Assembly: GCF_007097155.1 (NCBI RefSeq)
Contig: NZ_VJWA01000001.1
Coordinates: forward strand, 963,501 to 1,027,500
Source: Glacieibacterium frigidum
GTDB taxonomy: Bacteria > Pseudomonadota > Alphaproteobacteria > Sphingomonadales > Sphingomonadaceae
Length of the DNA stretch: 64,000 nt
Direction: 5' to 3'
Shown here in pieces: positions 46,521 to 54,727 of this stretch. Below the pieces are notes generated by a model. That model saw only the letters and a list, made by a program, of their open reading frames with translations, made no database searches and had not been told where the DNA came from. Within the stretch, counting starts at the first letter, position 1. Every line of letters begins with the position of its first letter. Position numbers and translations under genes: made by a program.

Positions 46521-47789
46521 ATGCCGCTGATCGCCCTGCTTGCCGCCGCGCCCGAGGTCCCGCTCAGCGCGCCGCTGACCGTCGTCGGGCGGCCCGTGCT
46601 CGACCGTCAGGTGCGGCAGGCGCGCCACGCCGGGGCGCAGCGCGTGCTGGTGCTGGGCGGCCCGTCGGGGTTCGGCGAGGCGGTGCCGGGGCCGGGTGCG
46701 GCGGCCGCGCTGATCGGCGACGACGATATGGTGCTGATGCTCGCCCCCGGACTGGTCGCCGACGAGCGCATCGTCGCGGCGGTAATCGCGGCCGCACCCG
46801 CGCTCGCGACCTGGCCCGACCGCGGGGTCGAGCGGATCGATGCCGGCGCGATGGCGGCGGGCGTCGCGGTCTATCCGGGCGCGCTTGTCAGGCGCGTCAT
46901 CGCCGAGCTCGGCGAGTGGGACCTGAATTCGACGCTGCTGCGCGCCGCGCTGGGGGAGGGCCTCGCCCGCGTCGACCTCGCCGCGCTGCCGCTCTACGCG
47001 CCCGCCCGGCGGCGCGAGGTGCCGATGACCTGGGCGGTGCCCGCGACGTCCGAAGAGGCGGCGCAGGCGACGACGACGGTAATCAAGGCGGCGCAGAAGG
47101 GCTGCCTCGACTGGCCCGCGCGCTTCGTCCATCCGCCGATCGAGGACGGGCTGGTGCGGCTGCTCGGGCCGACGCCGATCACGCCCAACATGGTCACCCT
47201 GTTCGTGGCGGCGCTCAGCCTCGTCGCGGGCGTGGCGTTCGCCTATGGCTGGCTGTGGACGGGGTTGATCCTCGCATTGATCAGCGGCCCGCTCGACGGG
47301 GTCGACGGCAAGCTGGCGCGGTCGCGCATCGAATTCTCGAAGTGGGGCGATCTCGAGCACGTCCTCGACAAGATCGCCGAATATGGCTGGTACTCGGCAC
47401 TTGCCGGGCATTTCGCCGTGACCATGGGGCACGCGCCGTGGTTGGTGGCGGCGCTGATCATCCTGTTCGCGCTCGCCGAGGCGCTGGGCGGCGAGTTCTT
47501 CCGGCGCTTCACCGGCGCCCAGCTCGACGACGCCGGCGACTTCGAGCGGCGCTTCCGGCTGGTGTCCGGGCGGCGCAACACCTTCTTCTGGACCCTGGTG
47601 CCGTTCGCGGCGTTCGGCGCCTGGTATGCGGGTTTCGTCGTCATCGCCGTCTATGCGGTGGTGACCTTCTTCATCATGCAGTATAGCCTGTACCGGCGGC
47701 TGGCCGAATATGGGCAGGCGCATAGTGAGACGGTCGCGGCCAACTTCGCCGCGAGCGCCTACGACTTCTTGCCGGGGGGCAAGCGCTAG
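46521..47789 (+). CDS. Fusion of degenerate nucleotidyltransferase domain and CDP-alcohol phosphatidyltransferase
   Basis: 422 residues. The first ~190 look like a nucleotidyltransferase fold (TVVGRPVLDRQVRQARHAGAQRVLVLGG) but lack the GxGTR loop and lysine, so that domain is probably inactive. Residues ~210-410 hold about six helices and a CDP-alcohol transferase motif: D259-x2-D262-G-x2-A-R-x8-G276. After G276 the canonical x3-D-x3-D is replaced by DLEHVLD, with Glu279, His280 and Asp283. The layout matches bifunctional IPCT/DIPPS enzymes of inositol metabolism. Inositol-phosphate synthase follows 66 bases later. Likely moves phospho-inositol from CDP-inositol to a lipid or other alcohol; this is inference. 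Confidence 0.78.
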   Translation: MPLIALLAAAPEVPLSAPLTVVGRPVLDRQVRQARHAGAQRVLVLGGPSGFGEAVPGPGAAAALIGDDDMVLMLAPGLVADERIVAAVIAAAPALATWPDRGVERIDAGAMAAGVAVYPGALVRRVIAELGEWDLNSTLLRAALGEGLARVDLAALPLYAPARRREVPMTWAVPATSEEAAQATTTVIKAAQKGCLDWPARFVHPPIEDGLVRLLGPTPITPNMVTLFVAALSLVAGVAFAYGWLWTGLILALISGPLDGVDGKLARSRIEFSKWGDLEHVLDKIAEYGWYSALAGHFAVTMGHAPWLVAALIILFALAEALGGEFFRRFTGAQLDDAGDFERRFRLVSGRRNTFFWTLVPFAAFGAWYAGFVVIAVYAVVTFFIMQYSLYRRLAEYGQAHSETVAANFAASAYDFLPGGKR

Positions 47790-47855
47790 TTTAGGGGCCG
47801 TTATTTGCGTCGCGGCCCGCTTGTCGAAGCGCGGATGCCGCCGGAGAGGACACTA

Positions 47856-48959
47856 ATGCCCCAGATCAATGTCGCGATCGCCGGGGTCGGCAATTGTGCA
47901 AGCTCGCTCGTCCAGGGCCTCAGCCACTATGCCAACGGCGGATCGAACGACGAACTCGGCCTGATGCACTGGGACCTGGGCGGCTACCGCCCCAAGGACG
48001 TGCGCGTCGTCGCCGCCTGGGACATCGACGAGCGCAAGGTCGGCCGCGACGTGGCGGAGGCGATCTTTGCCAAGCCCAACAACACGGTGGTGTTCTGCGA
48101 CCATGTCGGCGCGACCGGCACGACGGTCGCGATGGGCCGCCGCCTCGACGGCGTCGCCGACCACATGGCCGATTATCCCGCCGACCGCACCTTCCTGCCC
48201 GCCGACCTGCCCGAGGCCGACCTCGACGAGGTTGTCCGGACATTGCGCGAGACGCAGGCCGACGTGCTGATGAACTACCTCCCCGTCGGCAGCCAGCTGG
48301 CGACCGAATTCTATGCCGAGGCGGCGCTCAGGGCGGGCTGCGCCTTCGTCAACAACATCCCGGTGTTCATCGCCAGCGACCCCGTCTGGGCGCAGCGCTT
48401 CGCCGACGCGGGCGTGCCGCTGCTCGGCGACGACATCAAGGCGCAGCTGGGCGCGACGATCGTCCACCGCACGCTGACCGACTTGTTCGCCAAGCGCGGC
48501 GTGACGATCGACCGGACGTACCAGCTCAACACCGGCGGCAACACCGACTTCCTCAACATGCTGGCGCGCAGCCGCACCGCATCGAAGAAGATCAGCAAGA
48601 CCGAGGCCGTTCAGTCGGTCGCCGCGCACCGGCTCGACGACGAGAACATCCATGTCGGGCCGTCGGACTATGTCGCGTGGCAGAACGACAACAAGGTCTG
48701 CTTCCTGCGCATGGAAGGCCGCATGTTCGGCGGCGTGCCGATGAACCTCGAGCTGCGTCTGTCGGTCGAGGACAGCCCCAATTCGGCCGGCGTCGCGATC
48801 GACCTGATCCGCTGCGCCAAGCTGGCCAAGGACCGCGGACAGGGCGGCGCGATCCTCGAGCCCAGCGCCTATTTCTGCAAGCACCCGCCGGTCCAGTCGA
48901 CCGACGACGCGGCCCACAGCGCGCTCGAGGATTTCATCACGCGGATGACGCGGCACTAA
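47856..48959 (+). CDS. ino1: myo-Inositol-3-phosphate synthase
   Basis: 367 residues, the short prokaryotic type related to actinobacterial Ino1. Converts glucose-6-phosphate to inositol-3-phosphate with NAD. The NAD-binding start is VAIAGVGNCASSLVQGL; the catalytic region has GDDIKAQLGATIVHRTLTDLF, LNTGGNTDFLNML and SKKISKTEAV with the active-site lysines, and VGPSDYVAW. The ATG at 47856 follows GGAGAGGA; the in-frame upstream start at 47805 lacks homology. Next to the CDP-alcohol transferase fusion, which marks a lipid or solute use of inositol. Confidence 0.95.
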   Translation: MPQINVAIAGVGNCASSLVQGLSHYANGGSNDELGLMHWDLGGYRPKDVRVVAAWDIDERKVGRDVAEAIFAKPNNTVVFCDHVGATGTTVAMGRRLDGVADHMADYPADRTFLPADLPEADLDEVVRTLRETQADVLMNYLPVGSQLATEFYAEAALRAGCAFVNNIPVFIASDPVWAQRFADAGVPLLGDDIKAQLGATIVHRTLTDLFAKRGVTIDRTYQLNTGGNTDFLNMLARSRTASKKISKTEAVQSVAAHRLDDENIHVGPSDYVAWQNDNKVCFLRMEGRMFGGVPMNLELRLSVEDSPNSAGVAIDLIRCAKLAKDRGQGGAILEPSAYFCKHPPVQSTDDAAHSALEDFITRMTRH

Positions 48960-48971
48960 GCTCGCATGGCG

Positions 48972-49148
48972 AGCGCCCCCTCCCCGCGGGGAGGGGCGAG
49001 AGACGGCGCAGCCGGCCCGGGGGTGGGTCTAACCACGGGCTGCTTGCTCGCCAGAGAGCTCCCCTCGCAACGCATCGCGTGCACGACACTTCCCACCCCG
49101 GGGCCACCGCTGCGCGGTGTCTCTCCGACCCTCCCCGCAGGGGAGGGT
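48972..49148. repeat. Large imperfect inverted repeat (REP/MITE-like)
   Basis: Both ends carry a palindrome, CCCCTCCCCGCGGGGAGGGG at 48977-48996 and CCCTCCCCGCAGGGGAGGG at 49129-49147. Inside them, GCGAGAGACGGCGCAGCC and CCCGGGGGTGGG on the left are matched in reverse by CCCACCCCGGGG and GCTGCGCGGTGTCTCTC on the right, giving arms of about 50 bases around a ~70-base centre. It fills the gap between ino1 and the S24 regulator. No gene inside. Confidence 0.75.
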
Positions 49149-49156
49149 AGGTCGCG

Positions 49157-49834
49157 TCAGCTCAGCCGCCGCCCCACCCACACCACCCGTCCGATCACCG
49201 CGACGGTCGCGGGGTCGCAGTCGTCCCAGCTGGGATAGGCGAGGTTGTCGCTCTTGATCGACAGGCGGCGCGTGGCGGGGTTGACCGACAGGCGCTTGAC
49301 CAGCAGCGCGTCGTCGGTGCGCAGCACGTAGATGCCGTCGCGCAGGCGCTCGCGGTCGTCGGTGTCGACGACGATCTGGTCGCCGTCCGCCAGTGTCGGC
49401 AGCATCGAATCGCCCTCGACGCGGATCACCGACAGCGCCTCGGGCCGCCCGCTGGCGATGGTGCGGACCCAGCTCGACTGGAACGCCAGGGTAGCAACAG
49501 GAATTTCCCCATCGTTGAGCGCGCCCGGTCCCGCCGAGGCGCCGATGTCGAGGGTTGGGATCAGCACATAGTCGCTGCCACGTGCGACGTCGGCGCGCGG
49601 CATCACCGCGGCGAGGCTGCGATCCTCGGGTCCGCCGAGCAGGCGTTCGGCGATCCCGAAATGCGCCGCGAGCGTGCGCCGGTCCTCCTCGCTCAGCCGG
49701 CGCGGCACCCCGCGCTTGACGAACTGCTGCACGTACGTCGGGTTGCGGCCGAGCAGCCGCGACAGCGAGGCATAATCCTCCCCGCGCGCGGCGATAAGCT
49801 CGTCCAACCGTTTCCGGATGGCCAGGTAATCCAT
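49157..49834 (-). CDS. S24-family (CI/LexA-like) HTH transcriptional regulator
   Basis: 225 residues. The N-terminal helix-turn-helix is IRKRLDELIAARGEDYASLS, then LLGRNPTYVQQFVKRG. The C-terminal S24 peptidase domain has the nucleophile in EGDSMLPTL and the general-base Lys in LVKRL; a possible Ala-Gly cleavage point is in GASAGPG near the domain junction. This suggests a repressor that self-cleaves or senses damage. The start at 49834 was chosen because upstream residues are off-family. A well-formed promoter with an internal palindrome lies upstream, suggesting autoregulation. No prophage genes adjoin. Confidence 0.88.
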   Translation of the reverse strand: MDYLAIRKRLDELIAARGEDYASLSRLLGRNPTYVQQFVKRGVPRRLSEEDRRTLAAHFGIAERLLGGPEDRSLAAVMPRADVARGSDYVLIPTLDIGASAGPGALNDGEIPVATLAFQSSWVRTIASGRPEALSVIRVEGDSMLPTLADGDQIVVDTDDRERLRDGIYVLRTDDALLVKRLSVNPATRRLSIKSDNLAYPSWDDCDPATVAVIGRVVWVGRRLS

Positions 49835-49870
49835 ACTCCGCGGGACCTCCTCTCCAAGCCCCACACGACC

Positions 49871-49899
49871 TCTATAGGCCTAGGTTTTTACCTAGACAA
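49871..49899 (-). promoter_or_regulatory. Promoter of the S24 regulator
   Basis: On the minus strand TTGTCT (49899-49894), a 17-base spacer, and TATAGA (49876-49871). This is close to the sigma-70 consensus and ends 36 bases before the start codon at 49834. Confidence 0.7.
49880..49895. promoter_or_regulatory. Probable operator inside the S24 regulator promoter
   Basis: Perfect palindrome CTAGG-TTTTTA-CCTAG spanning the spacer of the promoter above, with an adjoining CCTAGG at 49879-49884 and a further half-site GTAGG at 49900-49904. A repressor bound here would block its own promoter and could affect the divergent small-gene promoter (-10 TATAAC at 49927-49932). Confidence 0.6.
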
Positions 49900-49958
49900 G
49901 TAGGATTTCACCGGCTTAACTCAGATTATAACGATTCGGGCTGGGGAGTTGCCAAGAA

Positions 49959-50147
49959 ATGACACCATTGTTGACCAAAATCGAGAAGCACCTGCGCCTG
50001 AGCCGCGTCACGCCGACCCGGTTCGGCCGCGAGGCGGCGCGCGATCCGCGTTTCGTCTTTGACCTGCGGCGCGGGCGCGAGCCGCGGCCGCGCACCGAGG
50101 CGCGTGTCCTCGCCTTCATCGCCGCACGCTCCACGGTGGCGGCATGA
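49959..50147 (+). CDS. Small conserved DNA-binding-like protein
   Basis: 62 residues beginning MTPLLTKIEKHLRLSRVTPTRFGREAARDPRFVFDLRRGREPRPRT (shown in parts: KIEKHLRLSRVTPTRFGREA, then DPRFVFDLRRGREPRP). It has the composition and helix pattern of small Cro/XRE-like proteins, where FGREA and DPRFVFDL would be the helix-turn-helix. Divergent from the S24 regulator across a shared operator region, which fits a Cro/CI-like pair. Its stop overlaps the next start (ATGA). Confidence 0.7.
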   Translation: MTPLLTKIEKHLRLSRVTPTRFGREAARDPRFVFDLRRGREPRPRTEARVLAFIAARSTVAA

Positions 50148-50512
50148 GCGCGCGCCTGCTCGCACTGCGCGGCACGCCCGCGCGCCTCGTCAAGGCGTTC
50201 GCCCGGCTGGCCGCCCCGCCGGACACCGCGACGCCGATGTTCCCCATGCTGGTCGTCGAGGCCGTCACCTCGCGGCCCTGGTCGAGCGCGACCTTCGACG
50301 GCGAACGCCACCGCTTCGAACTTCGCCTGCACGGCGACGCGCTGGCCGTCGGCGACGCGCTCGACCGGCTGATCGAATTGCTGCCCGAGGCGGACTTCGA
50401 CCTGCCCGGGGAGATCGTCGCGGAGGCGCGGCTGGCGTCGGTGCGCGTCGATCCCGATCCCGGCGTCGCCGCGCTCGCGCTGGTCATCGAGGTCGTCACC
50501 GTCGTCGACTGA
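50144..50512 (+). CDS. Hypothetical protein
   Basis: 122 residues, no signal peptide or membrane segment. Strand-helix alternation (RFELRLHGDALAVGDALDRLIELLPEADFDLPG, read as RFELRLHGDALAVGDALDRL then IELLPEADFDLPG) suggests a small alpha+beta domain. Not recognised. Coupled to the small DNA-binding-like gene by a 4-base overlap. Confidence 0.65.
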   Translation: MSARLLALRGTPARLVKAFARLAAPPDTATPMFPMLVVEAVTSRPWSSATFDGERHRFELRLHGDALAVGDALDRLIELLPEADFDLPGEIVAEARLASVRVDPDPGVAALALVIEVVTVVD

Positions 50513-50588
50513 TTTCGCCGCCGATGCGACTTGCCATGTCGCCGCCCGCCGCATAAGTTGAGTCGCAATCAAATTGGCGGGGCAGCAC

Positions 50589-51620
50589 GTGCGCAGGGCG
50601 GTGATCGGGTGCGCGCTGGCGGTCGCGGGGTGCGGTGACGGTGCGCCGCCGCCGGCCGCCGAAACCCCGATCGCCGTGCGCATCGCGCCCGCGGTGCCCG
50701 CCGGAACCGATGCCAGCCTCGACATCACCGGCACGGTGCGCCTGAAGCGCGAGACGCAACTGGGCTTCAACACGCCCGGGCGGATCGCCGCGATCGGCGT
50801 GCTGGAGGGGCAGCGTGTCGGCGCGGGGCAGGTGCTGGCGCGGCTCGATCCGACCGGCCTCGATGCCGCCAGCGCGTCGGCGCAGGCCGAGGCCGTACGC
50901 ACCGCCGCCGACCTGAAACGCCTGCGCACGCTCGGCGAACAGGGCTGGGTGACGCGGGCGCGGGTGGAGAGCGCCGAGGCGGGTGCGGTGGCGGCCCGCG
51001 CACGGGTCACGCAGGCGGGCTTCGACGCGCGCCTCAGCCGGATCGTGGCGCCTGCCGCGGGCGTCGTGCTCCGCCGCGCCGCCGAACCGGGCCAGATGGT
51101 CGCCGCGGGCACGCCGGTGCTCGTGCTTGGCGAGACGGGCAGCGGCTATGTCCTGCGCCTGCCGGTCAGCGACGCCGACCTGGCGAAGCTGCGGCTGGGG
51201 CAGGGCGCGGCGGTTACGCTGCCCGCACTGTCGCCCAATCCGATCGCCGCGACAGTGGGCGAGATCGCGGCGCGGGGCGACGAGCGTACCGGCACCTTCC
51301 AGGTCGAGCTGCGCCTGCCGCCGGTCGCCGGGCTGCGCTCGGGCCTGATCGGCACCGCGCGGCTGCGCGTCGGCGGGCAGGGGCCGGCGGCGGGGCCGGT
51401 CGCGGTGCCCGCCAGCGCGGTGTTCGCGGCGCGCGCCGACGAGGGCTTCGTCTATGTCTACACGCCGGCCACGAACATCGTGCGGACGCGCATGGTCGGT
51501 GTCGGGCCGCTCGGCGACCGCGCGGTGATCGTGACGCGCGGCCTGAACATCGGCGAGAGCGTCGTCGTGTCGGGCGTCGACCGCCTGCGCGACGGCATGC
51601 GCGTCGCGGTGGCGCGATGA
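50589..51620 (+). CDS. RND efflux periplasmic adaptor (membrane fusion lipoprotein)
   Basis: 343 residues. Lipoprotein signal with lipobox AVAGC (Cys15). Barrel-sandwich halves are GRIAAIGVLEGQRVGAGQVLARLDP and RIVAPAAGVVLRRAAEPGQMV; a short helical hairpin lies between them, and a beta-barrel plus proximal domain follows. It links an RND pump to an outer-membrane channel. I chose the GTG at 50589; the TTG at 50574 is an alternative. It precedes the pump gene by 34 bases. No outer-membrane factor is adjacent; the TolC at 59122 could serve. Confidence 0.9.
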   Translation: MRRAVIGCALAVAGCGDGAPPPAAETPIAVRIAPAVPAGTDASLDITGTVRLKRETQLGFNTPGRIAAIGVLEGQRVGAGQVLARLDPTGLDAASASAQAEAVRTAADLKRLRTLGEQGWVTRARVESAEAGAVAARARVTQAGFDARLSRIVAPAAGVVLRRAAEPGQMVAAGTPVLVLGETGSGYVLRLPVSDADLAKLRLGQGAAVTLPALSPNPIAATVGEIAARGDERTGTFQVELRLPPVAGLRSGLIGTARLRVGGQGPAAGPVAVPASAVFAARADEGFVYVYTPATNIVRTRMVGVGPLGDRAVIVTRGLNIGESVVVSGVDRLRDGMRVAVAR

Positions 51621-51654
51621 CCGTCAAATTCGCTTACTTATTCATGTTCGCGCG

Positions 51655-54600
51655 ATGAACCTGATCGATTTCGCGGTCCGCCGCTGGCAGATCACGCTGG
51701 TGCTGTTCGCGCTGCTCAGCGCGATCGGGATCAGCGCCTTCGTCGGCATCCCGCGCTCGGTCGACCCGCACTTCACCGGCCCCAACGTCCTCGTCATCGC
51801 GACCCAGCCCGGCGCCGATCCGTCGGACATGGAACAGACCGTCGCGAAGCCGATCGAGGACGTGCTGCAGGGCCTCGACGACATCGACCGCGTCCAGTCA
51901 TTCTCCAGCGACAGCGTGTCGATCATCGCTGCCGAGTTCAGCTGGGAGACCGATCCCGAGCTTCACTACAATGACGTCGTGCGCGAGGTGAACGCGCTGC
52001 GCGGCAACCTGCCGGCGTCGCTGCAGCCACTCGAGTTCCGCCGTTTCCGCACCACCGAGGCGGCGGTGCTGCAGTTCGCACTGGTCAGCGAGACCGCGTC
52101 GTTCCGGCGTCTCGAGAAGATCGCGAAGGACCTGCGCGAGCGGCTGAACCAGGTCGACGGCGTGCGCGGCACGCGGATGTGGGGCGTGCCCACGCCCGAG
52201 CTGCGCGTCGCGATCGATCCCGGCCGGCTGGCGCAGCTCGGCCTGCCCGTCACCACGGTCACCGACGCGCTGAAGAACGGCGGCACCGACCTGCCGCCCG
52301 GCGCGGTGCAGTCGGGCAACCAGCGCTACAATGTCGAGGCAGGCGGCGCCTATCGCTCGGTTGCGGAGGTCGCCGCGACGCCGGTGCGGGCCGACGGCGG
52401 CCGCGTCATCCGGGTCCGGGACATCGCCACCGTCGACTGGGGCTACGAGGAGCGCCCGACGCTGACGCGCTTCAACGGCGAGCGCGCGATCTGGGTGACG
52501 CTGACGCAGAAGGCCGGGCTCAACGTCCTCGACATCCAGAAGGACGCGCTCGCCACGGCGGAGACGTTCCGCTCGACGCTGCCGCCCGACGTCAAGCTGG
52601 AGGTCGGTTTCGACCAGTCGCGCGACATCTCGATCAAGCTCGGCCACCTGACGCGCGACTTCGCCATCGCGCTGGCGCTGGTGCTGCTGACCCTGCTGCC
52701 GCTCGGCTTCCGCGCGAGCCTCGTCGTCATGGTGTCGGTGCCGCTGAGCCTCGCCATCGGCTGCGCGGTGCTGTCGTTCGCGGGCTTCACGCTCAACCAG
52801 CTGGCGATCAGCGGCTTCATCATCGCGCTCGGCCTGCTCGTCGACGATTCGATCGTCGTCGTCGAGAATATCGCGCGGCGGCTGCGCGAGGGCGAGGACC
52901 GCGAGACCGCGGCGATCAACGGCACGCGCCAGATCGCGGTCGCGGTGGTGGGCTGCACCGCGGTGCTGCTGCTCGCCTTCCTGCCGCTCGCCTTCCTGCC
53001 CGAGGGGTCGGGCAAGTTCATCCGCTCGCTGCCGGTCGCGGTGTTCGGCACCGTCGCGGGGTCGCTGCTGGTATCGCTGACCATCGTGCCCTTCCTTGCC
53101 AGCCGCATCCTGCCGCGCACCGAGAAGGAGCACGGCAACCGCGCGCTGCAGATCATCAACGGCGCGATCCAGCGCTTCTACGCCCCCGCGCTGCACTGGT
53201 CGCTGACCCACCCGCGGCGCGCGCTGCTCGCCGCCACGGCACTGTGCGCGGCGTCGCTGGGGCTGATCCCGCTGATCGGCACCAGCCTGTTTCCGCCCGC
53301 CGACACGCCGTACTTCCTAGTCCAGGTCAACGCGCCCGAGGGTGCGGCACTGGCGCAGACCGACCGCGCCGTGCGCTTCGTCGAGGCGGAGCTGAAGCGG
53401 GAGCCGCAGATCAAGACCGTCATGGCGAACGTCGGGCGCAGCAACCCGCAAATCTTCTACAACCAGCAGTCGAACGACCAGCGTACCAACATCGGCGGCG
53501 TCCTCGCAGTGCTCGACGAATGGCATCCGACCGAGGGGCCGGCGCTGGTCGAGCGGCTGCGCAAGCGCTTCGACGCCAGCCCCGACGCGCAGCTGGTCAT
53601 CAAGATCTTCCAGAACGGCCCGCCGGTCGATGCGCCGATCCAGATCAAGCTGCGCGGCCCCGACCTTAAGGTGCTCAAGACGCTTGCGGCGCAGTCGGAG
53701 GCGATCACGCGCGGCGTTGCCGGCACGCGCGACGTCAGCAATCCCGTGGCGGTCGACCGCTCGCGCATCGACCTCGGCGTCGATGCCGACAAGGCGGCGC
53801 TGCTCGGCGTCGCGCCCGGCGTCGTGCGGCGCAGCGTCCGGCTCGCGCTGGTGGGCGAGACCGCCGGGCGCTTCCGCGATGTCGAGGGCGACAGCTACAA
53901 CGTCGTCGTCCGCCTGCCGCTGGCCGATACCCAGCCGGTCTCGGCGCTCAACCAGATCTACATCCCGTCGACCAACGGCGGCGCGGTGCCGCTGCGCCAG
54001 ATCGCGAGCCCCCGCCTCGACAGCGCGCCCGCGCAGATCGCGCGCGAGCGCCAGTCGCGGCAGGTCACTTTGTCGTCGCAGGTCGCGCCGGGCTTCCTGA
54101 CGTCGCAGGTCAATGCCGACGTGTTGGCGGCGCTCAAGGCGGTGAAGCTGCCCGAGGGGTATCGCTACGTCGTCGGCGGCGAGGCCGACGCCAGCGCGCG
54201 CGCCTTCGGCGGGCTGGGACCGGTGATCGCATTCGCGGTCTTCGGCATCCTGGGCGTGCTGGTCATCGAGTTCGGCCGCTTCCGCGAGGTCGCGGTGGTC
54301 GCCGGCGTCATCCCGCTCGGCATCGTCGGCGGCATCGTCGCGCTGTTCCTGACCGGCAACTCGATCAGCTTCACCGCGGTCATCGGCTTCGTCGCGCTGA
54401 TCGGTATCGAGATCAAGAATTCGATCCTGCTCGTCGACTTCACGACGCAGTTGCGCGCGGAAGGGATGGCGCTGCGCGAAGCCATCGAGAAGGCGGGCGA
54501 GATCCGCTTCCTGCCCGTGCTGCTGACCAGCGTGACCGCAGTCGGCGGGCTGCTGCCGCTCGCGCTGTCGGGGTCGGGGCTGTACGGCCCGCTGGCGTGG

Positions 54601-54714
54601 GTGATCATCGGCGGGCTGGTCAGCTCGACGATCCTGTCGCGCGTCGTTACGCCGGTCATGTACCTGCTGCTGATCCGCGGCGATGTGAAGCCGGAACGAG
54701 CCGCCGCCGCCTGA
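51655..54714 (+). CDS. RND-family efflux pump permease
   Basis: 1019 residues, twelve transmembrane helices with two large periplasmic loops. Helix 4 has the proton-relay Asp pair in GLLVDDSIVVVENI; helix 10 carries the Lys in IGIEIKNSILLVDF. The architecture is that of HAE-1-type drug/solute exporters using proton antiport. The preceding lipoprotein is its adaptor. Substrate not predictable from sequence. No TetR-type repressor adjoins; the S24 regulator upstream is the nearest regulator. Confidence 0.95.
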   Translation: MNLIDFAVRRWQITLVLFALLSAIGISAFVGIPRSVDPHFTGPNVLVIATQPGADPSDMEQTVAKPIEDVLQGLDDIDRVQSFSSDSVSIIAAEFSWETDPELHYNDVVREVNALRGNLPASLQPLEFRRFRTTEAAVLQFALVSETASFRRLEKIAKDLRERLNQVDGVRGTRMWGVPTPELRVAIDPGRLAQLGLPVTTVTDALKNGGTDLPPGAVQSGNQRYNVEAGGAYRSVAEVAATPVRADGGRVIRVRDIATVDWGYEERPTLTRFNGERAIWVTLTQKAGLNVLDIQKDALATAETFRSTLPPDVKLEVGFDQSRDISIKLGHLTRDFAIALALVLLTLLPLGFRASLVVMVSVPLSLAIGCAVLSFAGFTLNQLAISGFIIALGLLVDDSIVVVENIARRLREGEDRETAAINGTRQIAVAVVGCTAVLLLAFLPLAFLPEGSGKFIRSLPVAVFGTVAGSLLVSLTIVPFLASRILPRTEKEHGNRALQIINGAIQRFYAPALHWSLTHPRRALLAATALCAASLGLIPLIGTSLFPPADTPYFLVQVNAPEGAALAQTDRAVRFVEAELKREPQIKTVMANVGRSNPQIFYNQQSNDQRTNIGGVLAVLDEWHPTEGPALVERLRKRFDASPDAQLVIKIFQNGPPVDAPIQIKLRGPDLKVLKTLAAQSEAITRGVAGTRDVSNPVAVDRSRIDLGVDADKAALLGVAPGVVRRSVRLALVGETAGRFRDVEGDSYNVVVRLPLADTQPVSALNQIYIPSTNGGAVPLRQIASPRLDSAPAQIARERQSRQVTLSSQVAPGFLTSQVNADVLAALKAVKLPEGYRYVVGGEADASARAFGGLGPVIAFAVFGILGVLVIEFGRFREVAVVAGVIPLGIVGGIVALFLTGNSISFTAVIGFVALIGIEIKNSILLVDFTTQLRAEGMALREAIEKAGEIRFLPVLLTSVTAVGGLLPLALSGSGLYGPLAWVIIGGLVSSTILSRVVTPVMYLLLIRGDVKPERAAAA

Positions 54715-54727
54715 CGTTCATCGGCCC

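Noticed and set aside
46521-47789. Possible frameshift causing the altered CDP-alcohol transferase motif
   Set aside because: The frame is continuous and the helices on both sides are well formed, so a local one-residue change in spacing is more likely genuine than a sequencing error.
49916-51112. 398-residue minus-strand frame opposite the small genes and adaptor
   Set aside because: It would cover a divergent promoter region and lies opposite a lipoprotein adaptor with clear motifs.
51898-53211. 437-residue minus-strand frame opposite the RND pump
   Set aside because: The pump reads as a full-length family member; the antisense frame is Arg/Asp/His-rich noise.
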